From Flaviflexus huanghaiensis (GTDB lineage Bacteria > Actinomycetota > Actinomycetes > Actinomycetales > Actinomycetaceae): a DNA stretch of 64,000 nucleotides. The DNA lies in NCBI RefSeq assembly GCF_014118685.1, contig NZ_JACFAK010000002.1, forward strand, positions 62,001 to 126,000. The letters run 5' to 3'. The position numbers and the translations under genes are program-made. Below, one piece after another: positions 16,121 through 25,034 of this stretch. Within the stretch, counting starts at the first letter, position 1. Each line of letters begins with the position of its first letter. The notes beneath the pieces were generated by a model. It worked only from the letters and a program-made list of their open reading frames with translations, was not told the DNA's origin and ran no database searches.

Positions 16121-17755
16121 TCAGCGGAACTGGGCCATTGATGCTTTGACTCGCTGAACGTACTGAACCGTGTCGGGGTACATTCCGTTCCTTCGGACTC
16201 CGCCGAGTCCCTGGTAGTAGGCGGCGATGCCCTCATCGAGGGACGAGGCACTCCGCTGCAACTGGCGGATGATGACAACGCCCGCAATGATGTTGTCCCT
16301 CGGATTGAGCAAGTTGAGGTCGCGGCCGATGAGATCCGACGCCCACTTTCCCGAGGAGGGGATGACCTGCATTGTCCCGATTGCGTTCGCGGGGGAGACC
16401 GCCCGAGCATCGAAGCCGGACTCGCGGAATGCGTGCGCCTGTGCCAGCGCGGGGTCGACGCCGTACTGGATGGCGATCTGACGAACCATTGCCTGGGTTT
16501 CGGTTCGCGAGGGGACTGCGATCGAGTTGAGATACGCCTTGTTCTCGTTAGCCGAGCGAACGGTCGCGTCGGGATACGTGTAGTGGAGGAACGTGTTGGG
16601 AACGAGATTCTGCTGACCGCTCGGGGCTGGCGCCGGCGCGGCCGTTCCGGCGACAGTGAGAACCTGACCGGGGTAGATAACCGTCGAGGACAGCGCCGAT
16701 GCCGACATGATTGCCGACACCGTCGTTCCGTACTTCGCGGCAATGCCCGACAGCGTATCTCCGCGCACGACCGTGTGCGTCCTCGTCGACGCAGTCGGAG
16801 CCGGAGTGGCGGGTTTCGGGGCCGGAGCGGCTGGCTTCGGTGCGGGTGCGGAGGTGCCGCCGAGGGTGAGCACCTGTCCGGGGTAGATGACGTTAGCGTT
16901 GCGTAGGCCGTTGGCCGAGACAAGTGCGGCGACGGTTGTGCCGTTGCGTGCGGCGATGCCGGAGAGGGTGTCTCCGCGCTGGACTGTGTAGGTCCCGGTT
17001 GCGGCCGTCGGCGCAGCCGGTGCTGGGGTGGCGGGTTTCGGGGCCGGGGCGGCTGGCTTTGGTGCGGGTGCGGAGGTGCCGCCGAGGGTGAGCACCTGTC
17101 CGGGGTAGATGACGTTAGCGTTGCGTAGGCCGTTGGCGGCGACAAGTGCGGTGACGGTTGTGCCGTTGCGTGCGGCGATGCCGGAGAGGGTGTCTCCGCG
17201 CTGGACTGTGTAGGTCCCGGTTGCGGCCGTCGCCGTAGCCGGTGCTGGGGTGGCGGGTTTCGGGGCTGGGGCGGCTGGCCTCGGTGCGGGAACGGGAGAC
17301 ATAGCAGAATCTCGCAGAGTGAGCTTCTGGCCCGGGTAGATGACGTTGGCGTCCCGCAAGCCGTTCGCGGCGACAATCGCCGCGACCGTTGTTCCGTTAC
17401 GCAGAGCAATGCCCGACAGAGTGTCACCCCTCTTGACGGTGTAGGTGCCAGCCGCATCCGTAGGCGAGGCAGGAACTGCCGGCACCCTTGTCGTCGGGAT
17501 CTCGAGCCTCTGACCGGGATACACCGTGGCTGCGCTACCGAGCCCGTTGGCCTCAATGATTGAACTGACCGAAACCCCGAAGCGCTGGGCAATGACCCAA
17601 ACGGAGTCGCCTGTGGTCACTTGGTAGGAAGCCGATGGCAGCTTGAGGGCGGGTACTGCGGGCAGCTCTGCCGCTGTGGCCGGATGAGGAGCGAGGGCTC
17701 CGAGGGCCGCAGTAGCGGCCACTGTGACGCCAATTGAGCGTCGCGAATACGTCAT
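16121..17755 (-). CDS. Secreted lytic transglycosylase with five LysM domains
   Basis: 544 residues. A signal peptide (1-28, ending PHPATAA) is followed by five LysM peptidoglycan-binding repeats, each with a (T/V)GDT/SLSGIA-like core and ending VIYPGQ. They are joined by Ala/Pro/Lys linkers. A C-terminal SLT domain carries the catalytic Glu in HAFRESGFD and the motif AIGTMQVIP. It should cleave peptidoglycan glycan strands during growth or division. The start has a perfect GGAGGA site. LysM 3 and 4 come from a recent 222-bp tandem duplication. Upstream lie GTGACA direct repeats that could bind a cell-wall regulator. The PASTA kinase is next on the same strand. Confidence 0.92.
   Translation of the reverse strand: MTYSRRSIGVTVAATAALGALAPHPATAAELPAVPALKLPSASYQVTTGDSVWVIAQRFGVSVSSIIEANGLGSAATVYPGQRLEIPTTRVPAVPASPTDAAGTYTVKRGDTLSGIALRNGTTVAAIVAANGLRDANVIYPGQKLTLRDSAMSPVPAPRPAAPAPKPATPAPATATAATGTYTVQRGDTLSGIAARNGTTVTALVAANGLRNANVIYPGQVLTLGGTSAPAPKPAAPAPKPATPAPAAPTAATGTYTVQRGDTLSGIAARNGTTVAALVSANGLRNANVIYPGQVLTLGGTSAPAPKPAAPAPKPATPAPTASTRTHTVVRGDTLSGIAAKYGTTVSAIMSASALSSTVIYPGQVLTVAGTAAPAPAPSGQQNLVPNTFLHYTYPDATVRSANENKAYLNSIAVPSRTETQAMVRQIAIQYGVDPALAQAHAFRESGFDARAVSPANAIGTMQVIPSSGKWASDLIGRDLNLLNPRDNIIAGVVIIRQLQRSASSLDEGIAAYYQGLGGVRRNGMYPDTVQYVQRVKASMAQFR
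16841..17284. repeat. Tandem 222-bp duplication inside the LysM gene
   Basis: Units 16841-17062 and 17063-17284 are nearly identical (fewer than ten mismatches by eye). Each encodes one LysM domain plus one Ala/Pro/Lys linker, exactly 74 codons, so the frame is kept. A third, diverged unit begins at 17285. Confidence 0.85.
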
Positions 17756-17802
17756 GGATCCTCCGAAGCATGGTGAGTGCCATCAGCGTGCGTGATGTGG
17801 AT

Positions 17803-17846
17803 GTTGCGCAACGTGATAAAGCTGTGACAGTTGTTTCAGATGTGAC
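17803..17846. promoter_or_regulatory. Palindrome and direct repeats upstream of the LysM gene
   Basis: GTTGCGCAAC (17803-17812) is a perfect palindrome. TGTGAC recurs at 17823-17828 and 17841-17846, which is GTCACA on the strand of the LysM gene, 18 bp apart. Related GTGAT words flank them at 17813 and 17853. Tandem GTCACA-type repeats are described for the response regulator MtrA, which controls peptidoglycan hydrolases in mycobacteria; assignment here is inference. Confidence 0.35.
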
Positions 17847-17894
17847 ACTACCGTGATCTGCGGCGTGTTGCTACCGGAATTGGCGAATTGCATC

Positions 17895-17900
17895 TACTAT
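17895..17900 (+). promoter_or_regulatory. Probable -10 element of the Rv2175c-like gene
   Basis: TACTAT implies a transcript starting near 17908, upstream of the ATG at 17931. This argues against the longer frame starting at 17853. Confidence 0.45.
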
Positions 17901-17930
17901 CCTGTTGAGCTTTCTCCACTTCCTGACCAG

Positions 17931-18257
17931 ATGTCCCTTCCCGAGGTCGCCGAGGCTCTCGGCATCCGACTCCGCGACGTCCGTACCCTCATTTCAGACC
18001 GGAGGCTTCTCGCCACGCGCCCCGAGGGTCCGCTCGTCATCACGCGCGACCAACTCGTCGAAAGTGACGGGACGTGGCAGGTGCTCGGAAATCTCCGCGG
18101 CACTCTCATTCTGTTGGCCGATGCCGGATTCAGCGATGACGAAGCGCACGAGTGGCTACACCGAGAGGAACCCGAACTCGGTGAAACGCCAATGGCAGCG
18201 CTACGCTCCGGAAAGCACAGAGCCGTGCGCAGAATCGCGTCCGGGCTCGCATTCTGA
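17931..18257 (+). CDS. Rv2175c-like DNA-binding protein
   Basis: 108 residues from ATG 17931; the frame is open from GTG 17853, but a TACTAT -10 element at 17895 falls inside that extension. The sequence has a winged-helix-like start (MSLPEVAEALGIRLRDVRTLISDR) and a C-terminal half (LRGTLILLADAGFSDDEAHEWL) that match the pattern of M. tuberculosis Rv2175c, a DNA-binding substrate of the kinase PknL. Both neighbours fit: a Ser/Thr kinase on one side and a polyprenyl synthase on the other. The Thr-rich N-terminus that PknL phosphorylates in Rv2175c is absent or very short here. Confidence 0.78.
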   Translation: MSLPEVAEALGIRLRDVRTLISDRRLLATRPEGPLVITRDQLVESDGTWQVLGNLRGTLILLADAGFSDDEAHEWLHREEPELGETPMAALRSGKHRAVRRIASGLAF

Positions 18258-18300
18258 CAGACGTCGAGGCCTGAGCGCCGGACGTCATCACGTAGCAACG

Positions 18301-18315
18301 CCCCGACACTCGGGG
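18301..18315. terminator. Short hairpin between convergent genes
   Basis: CCCCGA (18301-18306) pairs with TCGGGG (18310-18315) over a CAC loop. It lies between the Rv2175c-like gene and the polyprenyl synthase. Confidence 0.45.
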
Positions 18316-18320
18316 TAGCT

Positions 18321-19394
18321 TCAGTGGGTGCGGCCGGTAAGCCTCGTCATGAGCTCTCCGAGCGCGTCCCGCCCGGGACCGGCGGGAAGGTCCGCCCATG
18401 CGGCCTCCGCCTCCGTTTCGCGCTGAGAGATGAGAGCCTCGTGCTCGGCCCACGCCCCGCACTCGACTGTGGCGGCGGTGATGGCGCGGGACTCCTCCTC
18501 TGTCAGATCCTGCCCGAGCGACTCGGCGATCCACCGCGCCTCGTCGGTGCCTGCGAGCCGCGCCAGGGCGGTAAGAATGAGGACGGTCCGCTTTCCCTCA
18601 CGCAGGTCCCCACCTGTCGGCTTGCCAGTCTGGGACGGGTCGCCAGCGACGCCGAGAGCGTCATCTCGAAGCTGGAATGCTTCTCCCAACGGTGACCCGA
18701 TTCGAGTGAGAAGGTCGAGGAGCTCGGCGCTCGCCCCCGCGGCATCAGCGCCGATGAGGAGCGGATCGCGTACAGAATAGTGCGCTGACTTGTGCCTGAG
18801 GACCGTAAATGCGTTGTCGCGCGCGCGTAGAAGTGCGGCCGCGGGGTCCGGGCTGTCCAAGAGGGCGAGAAGGTCGATGTTCTCGGCCCTGATGTCGAGG
18901 AACTGACCGTAGGCCACCTCTGCACACATGGCGTGGAAGCGCCGATTAGCGGAGGCGGACGCATGCACCGCCATGTGCGAGCCCGCGAGCGCGAGAAGGA
19001 AATCGCCGGAGCAAATCCCGGCGTCACGACCGTAGCGTCCGGCGTCACCGACGAGATCTGAGGATTCGAAATCGTTCGCGAACTGGACGTGGACGGCAGG
19101 TTGGCCTCGGCGGGTCGGAGAGTCATCCATGATGTCGTCGTGGACGAGTGCTGCGCCTTGGAAGAGTTCGATCGCGGCCGCAACCTCGATCGCGTCGGTA
19201 CGTGGCTCGGCCCCGCTCGCACACATCGCCCCGGCGACGGACAGGATGCCGCGGACTCGCTTGCCGCCAGCCAGGAGCGACCTCGTCGGATCGATGAAGG
19301 TCGACAGGAGTTCGGGATCTTCCCCGGGGAATCCGTAGGAGTTGAGTGCGTCGAGAGTTGCGTCGGAGATGCGGCGCGTGAGCGAGTCGTACAT
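18321..19394 (-). CDS. Polyprenyl diphosphate synthase (short-chain, trans type)
   Basis: 357 residues from ATG 19394, a leaderless start (TACAGT 6 nt upstream). It condenses isopentenyl diphosphate with allylic diphosphates, probably giving geranyl- to geranylgeranyl-length products. The first Asp-rich motif is DDIMD (86-90, in ALVHDDIMDDSP) and the second is FQLRDDALGVAGD. GGKRVRG near 44 binds substrate. It is an IdsA/GrcC-like family member; chain length cannot be read with confidence. It is divergent from the DUF4192-like gene with overlapping upstream regions. Confidence 0.92.
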   Translation of the reverse strand: MYDSLTRRISDATLDALNSYGFPGEDPELLSTFIDPTRSLLAGGKRVRGILSVAGAMCASGAEPRTDAIEVAAAIELFQGAALVHDDIMDDSPTRRGQPAVHVQFANDFESSDLVGDAGRYGRDAGICSGDFLLALAGSHMAVHASASANRRFHAMCAEVAYGQFLDIRAENIDLLALLDSPDPAAALLRARDNAFTVLRHKSAHYSVRDPLLIGADAAGASAELLDLLTRIGSPLGEAFQLRDDALGVAGDPSQTGKPTGGDLREGKRTVLILTALARLAGTDEARWIAESLGQDLTEEESRAITAATVECGAWAEHEALISQRETEAEAAWADLPAGPGRDALGELMTRLTGRTH

Positions 19395-19400
19395 GGTTCC

Positions 19401-19406
19401 ACTGTA
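19401..19406 (-). promoter_or_regulatory. Leaderless -10 element of the polyprenyl synthase
   Basis: TACAGT on the minus strand ends 6 nt before the ATG at 19394. Confidence 0.5.
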
Positions 19407-19500
19407 TCGGCATTGCCCAGAGCAACACGGCCATCGCGCCGTCCACAGGACACGTTCCGCGGGCCATTCTTGGATGGTGGGAGGTGTTGTATTCAGTGCT

Positions 19501-20379
19501 ATGAGCACCGCACAGCACAGCATCATCCCACTCTCCACGCTCGCGCACGCCGCGATGGAGGCAACCGACTACACACCTGACGGAAGGACGGTTATCGTCC
19601 GAGCCGATTCGGATGGAATCGCCGATGTCTCTGTCCACCCGCTCGACCGTATTGACCCGTCCGCAGTCGACGCGGCCGAGCCCGGCACCGCCATCGCACT
19701 CATGTTCCCCGAGGGGGATGAGGACGTCACCGCGGCAGCACACATGATCGACAGGCTCGGTGAGAACCTTCGCCACGGCAGCGGAGCGTGGGACACCGTC
19801 ATCGCGAGAGGCGGTGTGAGGTTCCGGATCTACAGCCAGCACGGCTGGCTCGACGAACCCGAAACCGACCCCATGCCGAACGATCAACTCGACGCGCTTA
19901 TCTCGGCCTTCGCTGGCGCTGCGGGACGGTTCGCCGGCCACTTTGATCCCGCACTCGCAGACGAGGCGAGCGGTGAGTGGCTCGAAGCTCTCAATGCCCG
20001 CCTTTACGGCGCACCCGCACCTTTCCGACCGACCGCCCTGTCGCTTCAGGCTGGGTCCGTGCGCGACGCCGTCATCGTCTGGGCAATCGGAGAGGAGGGC
20101 CGGGATCGGCTCGCGCCCGGCGAGCGCTTCGTACCTCCGAAGACAGCTCCTGCGCCTGCCCGAATCAACGCGGCCTACGATGTACTGGCCGACAGGGTAG
20201 GGGAGCCGGACACCGTCCACGCCCTTGCCTGCGCGTCTTACCTGTCGTGGTGGGCAGGATATCCCCGGCTCGCGACGCACCTGTACTACCGAGCACGGTC
20301 GACACGGCAGCGGAGCCGCCTATCGGCGCTTGTGTGGACTGCCCTCCTGCGCGGAATCGTTCCCCACTGGATGAGGTAG
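19501..20379 (+). CDS. DUF4192-like protein
   Basis: 292 residues from ATG 19501 (MSTAQHSIIPLS); the longer frame would run through the divergent promoter region. It begins with a stretch containing LSTLAHAA and a beta strand RTVIVRAD, has a central WDTVIARGGVRFRIYS segment, and ends with LACASYLSWWAGYPRLA followed by LLRGIVP. The last part resembles the C-terminal signature of DUF4192 proteins found near sigma-factor genes in actinobacteria. Function is unknown and I see no catalytic motif. The family call is tentative. Confidence 0.65.
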   Translation: MSTAQHSIIPLSTLAHAAMEATDYTPDGRTVIVRADSDGIADVSVHPLDRIDPSAVDAAEPGTAIALMFPEGDEDVTAAAHMIDRLGENLRHGSGAWDTVIARGGVRFRIYSQHGWLDEPETDPMPNDQLDALISAFAGAAGRFAGHFDPALADEASGEWLEALNARLYGAPAPFRPTALSLQAGSVRDAVIVWAIGEEGRDRLAPGERFVPPKTAPAPARINAAYDVLADRVGEPDTVHALACASYLSWWAGYPRLATHLYYRARSTRQRSRLSALVWTALLRGIVPHWMR

Positions 20380-20484
20380 GGCACATTCCTGGCACAGCTT
20401 TGACGGCCCACCTCGCCAGTCCGAAGACCGGTCCACTTCCATGTTCTTATCGCACCGAAGCACGAAGAGGGGAATAATGGCCGC

Positions 20485-21582
20485 ATGACTCTGAACGAGA
20501 CTGCACTGCTCCCGGTACACGAGCGACTCCGCGCGACAATGACCGACTTCGCTGGGTGGGCTATGCCCCTGCGCTACTCGTCCGATCGCGAAGAGCACAC
20601 CGCGGTGCGCGAGCGGGCCGGCATTTTCGACCTGTCGCACATGGGCCAGATCAGGGTTGAAGGTCCGGATGCAGGAAGCCTGCTCGACTATGCGCTGGTC
20701 GGAGTGGTGTCAACGATGCCAGTCGGCCGGGCTCGCTACTCACTCATGGTCAACGAGCGCGGTGGAATCATTGACGATCTCATCGTCTATCGCACCGACG
20801 AGATCGACTATCTCGTGATCGCGAACGGAGCTAACCGGTTGCGTGTCGGCGATGAGCTGACGAAGAGGTCAGCGCAGGTCAGTGCGAGAGCCGCGATCCA
20901 GGACAACACGACAGCTAGGTGCCTTATCGCGGTTCAGGGACCGGCCAGCCGCGAGGTGGTTGGCTCGGTCATCGACCCTGAGCATCGTGAAGAGTTCGAC
21001 TCGCTCGGTTACTACCGCCACGCCCGCTTCACCATCGGCGGCACGCCAGTCCATGTCGCCCGAACCGGCTACACCGGTGAGCGAGGATACGAGATCATGG
21101 CCGACGCGAACGACGCGATCTCCCTCTGGGAACGCCTCTCAGAGGCCGGGGAGCCGCACGGCATGGTTCCGTGCGGACTGTCCTCGCGCGACACGCTCCG
21201 CCTTGAAGCTGGCATGCCCCTGTACGGCCATGAACTCACGGAGGACAGCACCCCGGCGGAAACCGGTCAGGGCCGGGTCGTCAAACTCGACCACGATTTC
21301 GTCGGCGCTGAGGCGTTGCGGGCTCACGAGCCCTCCACCACGCTGTACGGTCTTGCAGGAGAAGGTCGGCGCGCAGCTCGCGCGGGATCCGCCGTCAGTC
21401 TCGACGGAGAGTCGCTCGGCTCCATTACGTCCGGCATCCTCTCGCCTACGCTCGGTCATCCGATCGCGCTCGCGATCCTCACTGTCGGTTTGGACGAGGG
21501 GACCGAGGTGTCCGTCGACGTTCGCGGAAAGAGTCAGACCATGACAATTGTGCCGCTACCCTTTTATAAGGCCAGCCACTGA
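20485..21582 (+). CDS. gcvT: Glycine cleavage system T protein (aminomethyltransferase)
   Basis: 365 residues. It releases ammonia from the aminomethyl-lipoyl group on GcvH and passes the one-carbon unit to tetrahydrofolate. Visible signatures are DFAGWAMPLRY near the start, FDLSHMGQIRVEGPDA (about 46) and ARTGYTGERGYEI (about 194). It is first in gcvT-gcvH-gcvP. No glycine riboswitch is recognisable in the 105-bp upstream gap. AATAAT ends 6 nt before the ATG, a near match to the leaderless pattern seen elsewhere in the window. Confidence 0.96.
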   Translation: MTLNETALLPVHERLRATMTDFAGWAMPLRYSSDREEHTAVRERAGIFDLSHMGQIRVEGPDAGSLLDYALVGVVSTMPVGRARYSLMVNERGGIIDDLIVYRTDEIDYLVIANGANRLRVGDELTKRSAQVSARAAIQDNTTARCLIAVQGPASREVVGSVIDPEHREEFDSLGYYRHARFTIGGTPVHVARTGYTGERGYEIMADANDAISLWERLSEAGEPHGMVPCGLSSRDTLRLEAGMPLYGHELTEDSTPAETGQGRVVKLDHDFVGAEALRAHEPSTTLYGLAGEGRRAARAGSAVSLDGESLGSITSGILSPTLGHPIALAILTVGLDEGTEVSVDVRGKSQTMTIVPLPFYKASH

Positions 21583-21636
21583 GACCATCCGGACGCCACG
21601 CTTCTGGAACTGAGAACAACGATGAAAGGTGCATCT

Positions 21637-22011
21637 GTGTACCCAAATGACCGCACATACAGCCCGGACCATGAATGGCTGATGGAGGGGACGCCGGCTC
21701 GTGTCGGCATTACGAGTTTCGCCGCGACGTCCCTTGATGAGGCCGTCTACGTCGAGCTTCCCGAGGTGGGTTCCACTGTCACAGCCGGGGTCGCCTGTGG
21801 AGAGATCGAGTCAGTTAAGTCGGTCTCTGACCTTGTGGCACCCGCCTCCGGAACCGTGGTCGCTGTCAACGAGGCTGTGATCGACGATCCCAAACTCGTG
21901 ACCGATGATCCGCACGGTGAGGGCTGGCTCTATGAGATCGACACCACGGCGGTCACCGACGGGCTCATGGATGGATCCGCCTACGAAGCGTTCCTGGCGG
22001 ATCAGCAATGA
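21637..22011 (+). CDS. gcvH: Glycine cleavage system H protein (lipoyl carrier)
   Basis: 124 residues from GTG 21637, chosen because AAAGG lies 7 nt upstream; the in-frame ATG at 21622 has no ribosome binding site. It carries the lipoyl arm between GcvP, GcvT and dihydrolipoyl dehydrogenase. The lipoylated Lys is K61 in [12 protein letters not shown], and the flanking LPEVGSTV and [10 protein letters not shown] are typical. The stop overlaps the gcvP start as ATGA. The gene for the L protein is not in the window. Confidence 0.95.
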   Translation: MYPNDRTYSPDHEWLMEGTPARVGITSFAATSLDEAVYVELPEVGSTVTAGVACGEIESVKSVSDLVAPASGTVVAVNEAVIDDPKLVTDDPHGEGWLYEIDTTAVTDGLMDGSAYEAFLADQQ

Positions 22012-24899
22012 CGAGTTTCCTCCCTCGTCACATTGGCGCGTGGGGCGAGGATCGTGCAGCGATGCTCGAGCGCGTCGGAGTGAAGAGCCTCGACGAACTT
22101 ATGGAGGCCGCCCTCCCTGCGAGCCTCACGCGAGAGTCAATCGAAGGACTCCCCGCCGCACGCTCCGAGCAGGAGGTGCTCGAACGGCTAGCTACGTTGG
22201 CCGACAAGAACACAGTCCGAACTTCGATGATTGGCCAGGGCTATTACGACACGGTCACCCCGGCCGCGATTCGCCGCAACGTCCTGGAAAACCCTTCCTG
22301 GTACACGGCGTACACGCCGTATCAGCCCGAGATTAGCCAGGGCAGGCTCGAGGCGCTCGTCAATTTCCAGACCATGGTCACCGACCTCACGGGGATGGAT
22401 ATCGCCAACTCATCGATGCTCGACGAAGCGACCGCCGTGGCGGAAGCGATGCTACTTGCTCGCCGGGTCAAGAAGGCCCGCAACAAGGTTCTTATGAGCG
22501 AGGACGTGTTCGATGCGACACGAGCTGTCGTCGACACCCGCGCCGACGCGCTCGACATCGAGCTTGTTGAATCGGACTTCCGACAGATCGATAGCGACGT
22601 CGCCGCCATCATTCTTCAATACCCCGCTGCATCGGGTCACCTGCCAGAGCTTCACGAGCTCGAGACAATCACCGGCAGAGCCCGCGAGGCCGGTGCCCTT
22701 GTCATCGTCGCCGCGGATCTCATGGCGCTCGCTTTGCTCGCCAGTCCTGGCAGCTGGGGCGCCGACATCGTCGCGGGGACGACACAGCGCTTTGGCGTGC
22801 CGATGGCGGGCGGCGGACCGCACGCCGGCTATCTCGCAGTCAAAGACGCTCACAAGAGGCAGCTGCCCGGCAGGCTCGTCGGTGTGTCGAAAGACGCCGA
22901 CGGCGCCGTCGCCTACCGACTCGCGCTGCAGACGAGAGAACAGCACATCCGCCGTGAGAAGGCGACCTCCAACATTTGTACGGCCCAGGTGTTGCTCGCA
23001 GTCATGGCGTCGACATACGCGGTCTATCACGGTCCCGATGGGCTTCACCGCATCGCCCAACGCATTCACAACCACGCTGTCAGCCTTGCTGAGAGACTGT
23101 CCCAAATCGGCGTGCCCGTGACGTCGACATCATTCTTCGACACGATCGAGCTGGAGATCCCGGGAGGAGCCGATCGGGCGCTCAGGCACCTACTGACGGA
23201 GAATATCACCGGCTGGAAAGTCGACGAGTCGACGATTCGGCTGTCGTGCGACGAGAGAACGTCGGCCGACGTTGTTGACCGAATCGTGAGGGCCCTTGAG
23301 GGAAGCGGGACGGAGGCGGACAAGACAGGGATCGACGCCGGCTATCCTGCCTCCCTCGAGCGGAAGGATGAGTACCTTACCCATCCGACCTTCCACCGCT
23401 ACCGCACCGAGACTCTCCTTATGCGCTATCTCAAGTCGCTGGCGGACAAGGACTACGCGCTGGACCGCGGCATGATCCCCCTCGGCTCCTGCACAATGAA
23501 ATTGAACTCGGCGATCGAAATGACACCGATCACATGGCACGGGTTCGCCTCTATCCATCCATTCGCACCTGCAATGGACCGGCTCGGGTACCTCGAACTT
23601 ATCGAGGAACTCGAGGCGTGGCTGGCTGCCGTGACGGGTTACGACGCGGTCAGCCTCCAACCAAATGCAGGGTCTCAGGGCGAACTTGCTGGCCTCCTCG
23701 CCATACGCGGGTATCACGTGTCCCGAGGGGACAAGAAGCGGACTGTGTGTCTCATTCCGGCCTCGGCCCATGGCACGAACGCCGCATCAGCAGTTCTCGC
23801 AGGCTTCCGTGTTGTCGTTGTCGGTACCGCAGCGGACGGCTCGATTGACATGGGTGATCTGGAGGCGAAGATCGCGGAGCATCGCGATGTGCTCGGGGCG
23901 ATCATGATTACCTATCCGTCGACTCACGGCATTTATGAGGACTCGGTGGGCGACGTGTGCTCCCGCGTCCATGCCGCCGGTGGTCAGGTCTACATCGATG
24001 GAGCAAACCTCAACGCCCTTGTCGGCGTCGCTCGGCCGGGTGAGTTCGGCGGGGACGTCTCCCATCTCAACCTTCACAAGACCTTCGCAATCCCGCACGG
24101 GGGCGGCGGACCAGGTGTTGGCCCGGTGGCGGCGAGATCGCACCTCGCTCCTTTCCTGCCCTCCCACCCATTGACCGACAATCACACGACTGGCAGTGCC
24201 GCGGCGAAATTCCCAGGCGCCGGGGCGGTCTCTCAGGCACCCTACGGCTCTGCAGGGATCCTCCCCATCTCGTTCGCCTACATTCTCCTCATGGGAGGGG
24301 AGGGGCTTCGCATGGCGACACAGTCTGCGGTACTCGCCGCGAACTACATTGCCACGCGAGTCGACAAAGTTCTGCCCGTTCTCTATCGCGGGCCAGGCGG
24401 ACTTGTGGGCCACGAGTGCATCATCGACCTTCGTCCGCTTCGTGAGGAGACCGGCATCAGTGTTGACGATGTCGCGAAGCGCCTGATCGACTACGGCTTT
24501 CATGCCCCGACGATGTCGTTCCCGGTCGCCGGAACTCTCATGATCGAGCCGACCGAGTCGGAGGATCTCGGCGAAATTGACCGTCTGTGCGACGCGCTGC
24601 TGCAGATTCACGACGAGGCTCGAAGCGTCTACGAAGGTGTCTGGCCGCCCGACGACAATCCACTCGTCAACGCGCCACACACGGCAGCATCGGCGCTCGT
24701 TGGAGAATGGTCGCACCCGTACTCACGAGCGACGGCGGTCTACCCTGCGCTAACCGACGAGGTTCTCACCAATCCCGCGAGACTGTCCGCAGCTACCGCG
24801 GGGAAGTATTGGCCGCCAGTGCGTCGGATCGACGGCCCTTACGGAGACCGAAATCTCGTGTGCGCCTGCCCTCCTATCGAGAGCTACCGCGAGCAGTAG
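22008..24899 (+). CDS. gcvP: Glycine dehydrogenase (decarboxylating), P protein
   Basis: 963 residues, the fused single-chain form with two homologous halves. It decarboxylates glycine with pyridoxal phosphate and hands the aminomethyl group to GcvH. The PLP lysine is K691 in [17 protein letters not shown]. The N-terminal half keeps the fold but not the lysine ([19 protein letters not shown]). It is coupled to gcvH by a 4-nt overlap and ends the operon before a strong terminator. Confidence 0.97.
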   Translation: MTSFLPRHIGAWGEDRAAMLERVGVKSLDELMEAALPASLTRESIEGLPAARSEQEVLERLATLADKNTVRTSMIGQGYYDTVTPAAIRRNVLENPSWYTAYTPYQPEISQGRLEALVNFQTMVTDLTGMDIANSSMLDEATAVAEAMLLARRVKKARNKVLMSEDVFDATRAVVDTRADALDIELVESDFRQIDSDVAAIILQYPAASGHLPELHELETITGRAREAGALVIVAADLMALALLASPGSWGADIVAGTTQRFGVPMAGGGPHAGYLAVKDAHKRQLPGRLVGVSKDADGAVAYRLALQTREQHIRREKATSNICTAQVLLAVMASTYAVYHGPDGLHRIAQRIHNHAVSLAERLSQIGVPVTSTSFFDTIELEIPGGADRALRHLLTENITGWKVDESTIRLSCDERTSADVVDRIVRALEGSGTEADKTGIDAGYPASLERKDEYLTHPTFHRYRTETLLMRYLKSLADKDYALDRGMIPLGSCTMKLNSAIEMTPITWHGFASIHPFAPAMDRLGYLELIEELEAWLAAVTGYDAVSLQPNAGSQGELAGLLAIRGYHVSRGDKKRTVCLIPASAHGTNAASAVLAGFRVVVVGTAADGSIDMGDLEAKIAEHRDVLGAIMITYPSTHGIYEDSVGDVCSRVHAAGGQVYIDGANLNALVGVARPGEFGGDVSHLNLHKTFAIPHGGGGPGVGPVAARSHLAPFLPSHPLTDNHTTGSAAAKFPGAGAVSQAPYGSAGILPISFAYILLMGGEGLRMATQSAVLAANYIATRVDKVLPVLYRGPGGLVGHECIIDLRPLREETGISVDDVAKRLIDYGFHAPTMSFPVAGTLMIEPTESEDLGEIDRLCDALLQIHDEARSVYEGVWPPDDNPLVNAPHTAASALVGEWSHPYSRATAVYPALTDEVLTNPARLSAATAGKYWPPVRRIDGPYGDRNLVCACPPIESYREQ

Positions 24900-24922
24900 C
24901 CACAGCAAGCGAGAAACATGAC

Positions 24923-24956
24923 TGTTCCCATACCGGATCGCCTCGGTATGGGAACA
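24923..24956 (+). terminator. gcv operon terminator
   Basis: TGTTCCCATACCG (24923-24935) pairs perfectly with CGGTATGGGAACA (24944-24956), a 13-bp stem, 23 nt after the gcvP stop. Confidence 0.85.
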
Positions 24957-25034
24957 AATCATGCCCCGTGGGCGTTATCTCTGTACAGGTCCGTCTCTGT
25001 CCGAGGACCGCGAGCGAATTCTGGAAGGTAATCA

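Noticed and set aside
16795-17284. Repeats that might suggest a CRISPR array
   Set aside because: The 222-bp units are in-frame coding repeats of LysM domains, without short repeats and unique spacers.
16054-17592. 512-codon minus-strand frame rich in Pro, Arg and Ser
   Set aside because: It is an alternative frame of the LysM transglycosylase gene; the real frame has signal peptide, LysM and SLT motifs.
17756-17852. Cyclic di-AMP (ydaO) riboswitch upstream of the wall hydrolase
   Set aside because: The gap to the divergent gene is too short and the conserved core is absent; only repeats and a palindrome are seen.
19123-20280. 385-codon minus-strand frame
   Set aside because: It crosses the divergent promoter region and is antisense to the DUF4192-like gene.
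20380-20484. Glycine riboswitch upstream of gcvT
   Set aside because: Only 105 bp are available and no paired glycine-aptamer core could be recognised.
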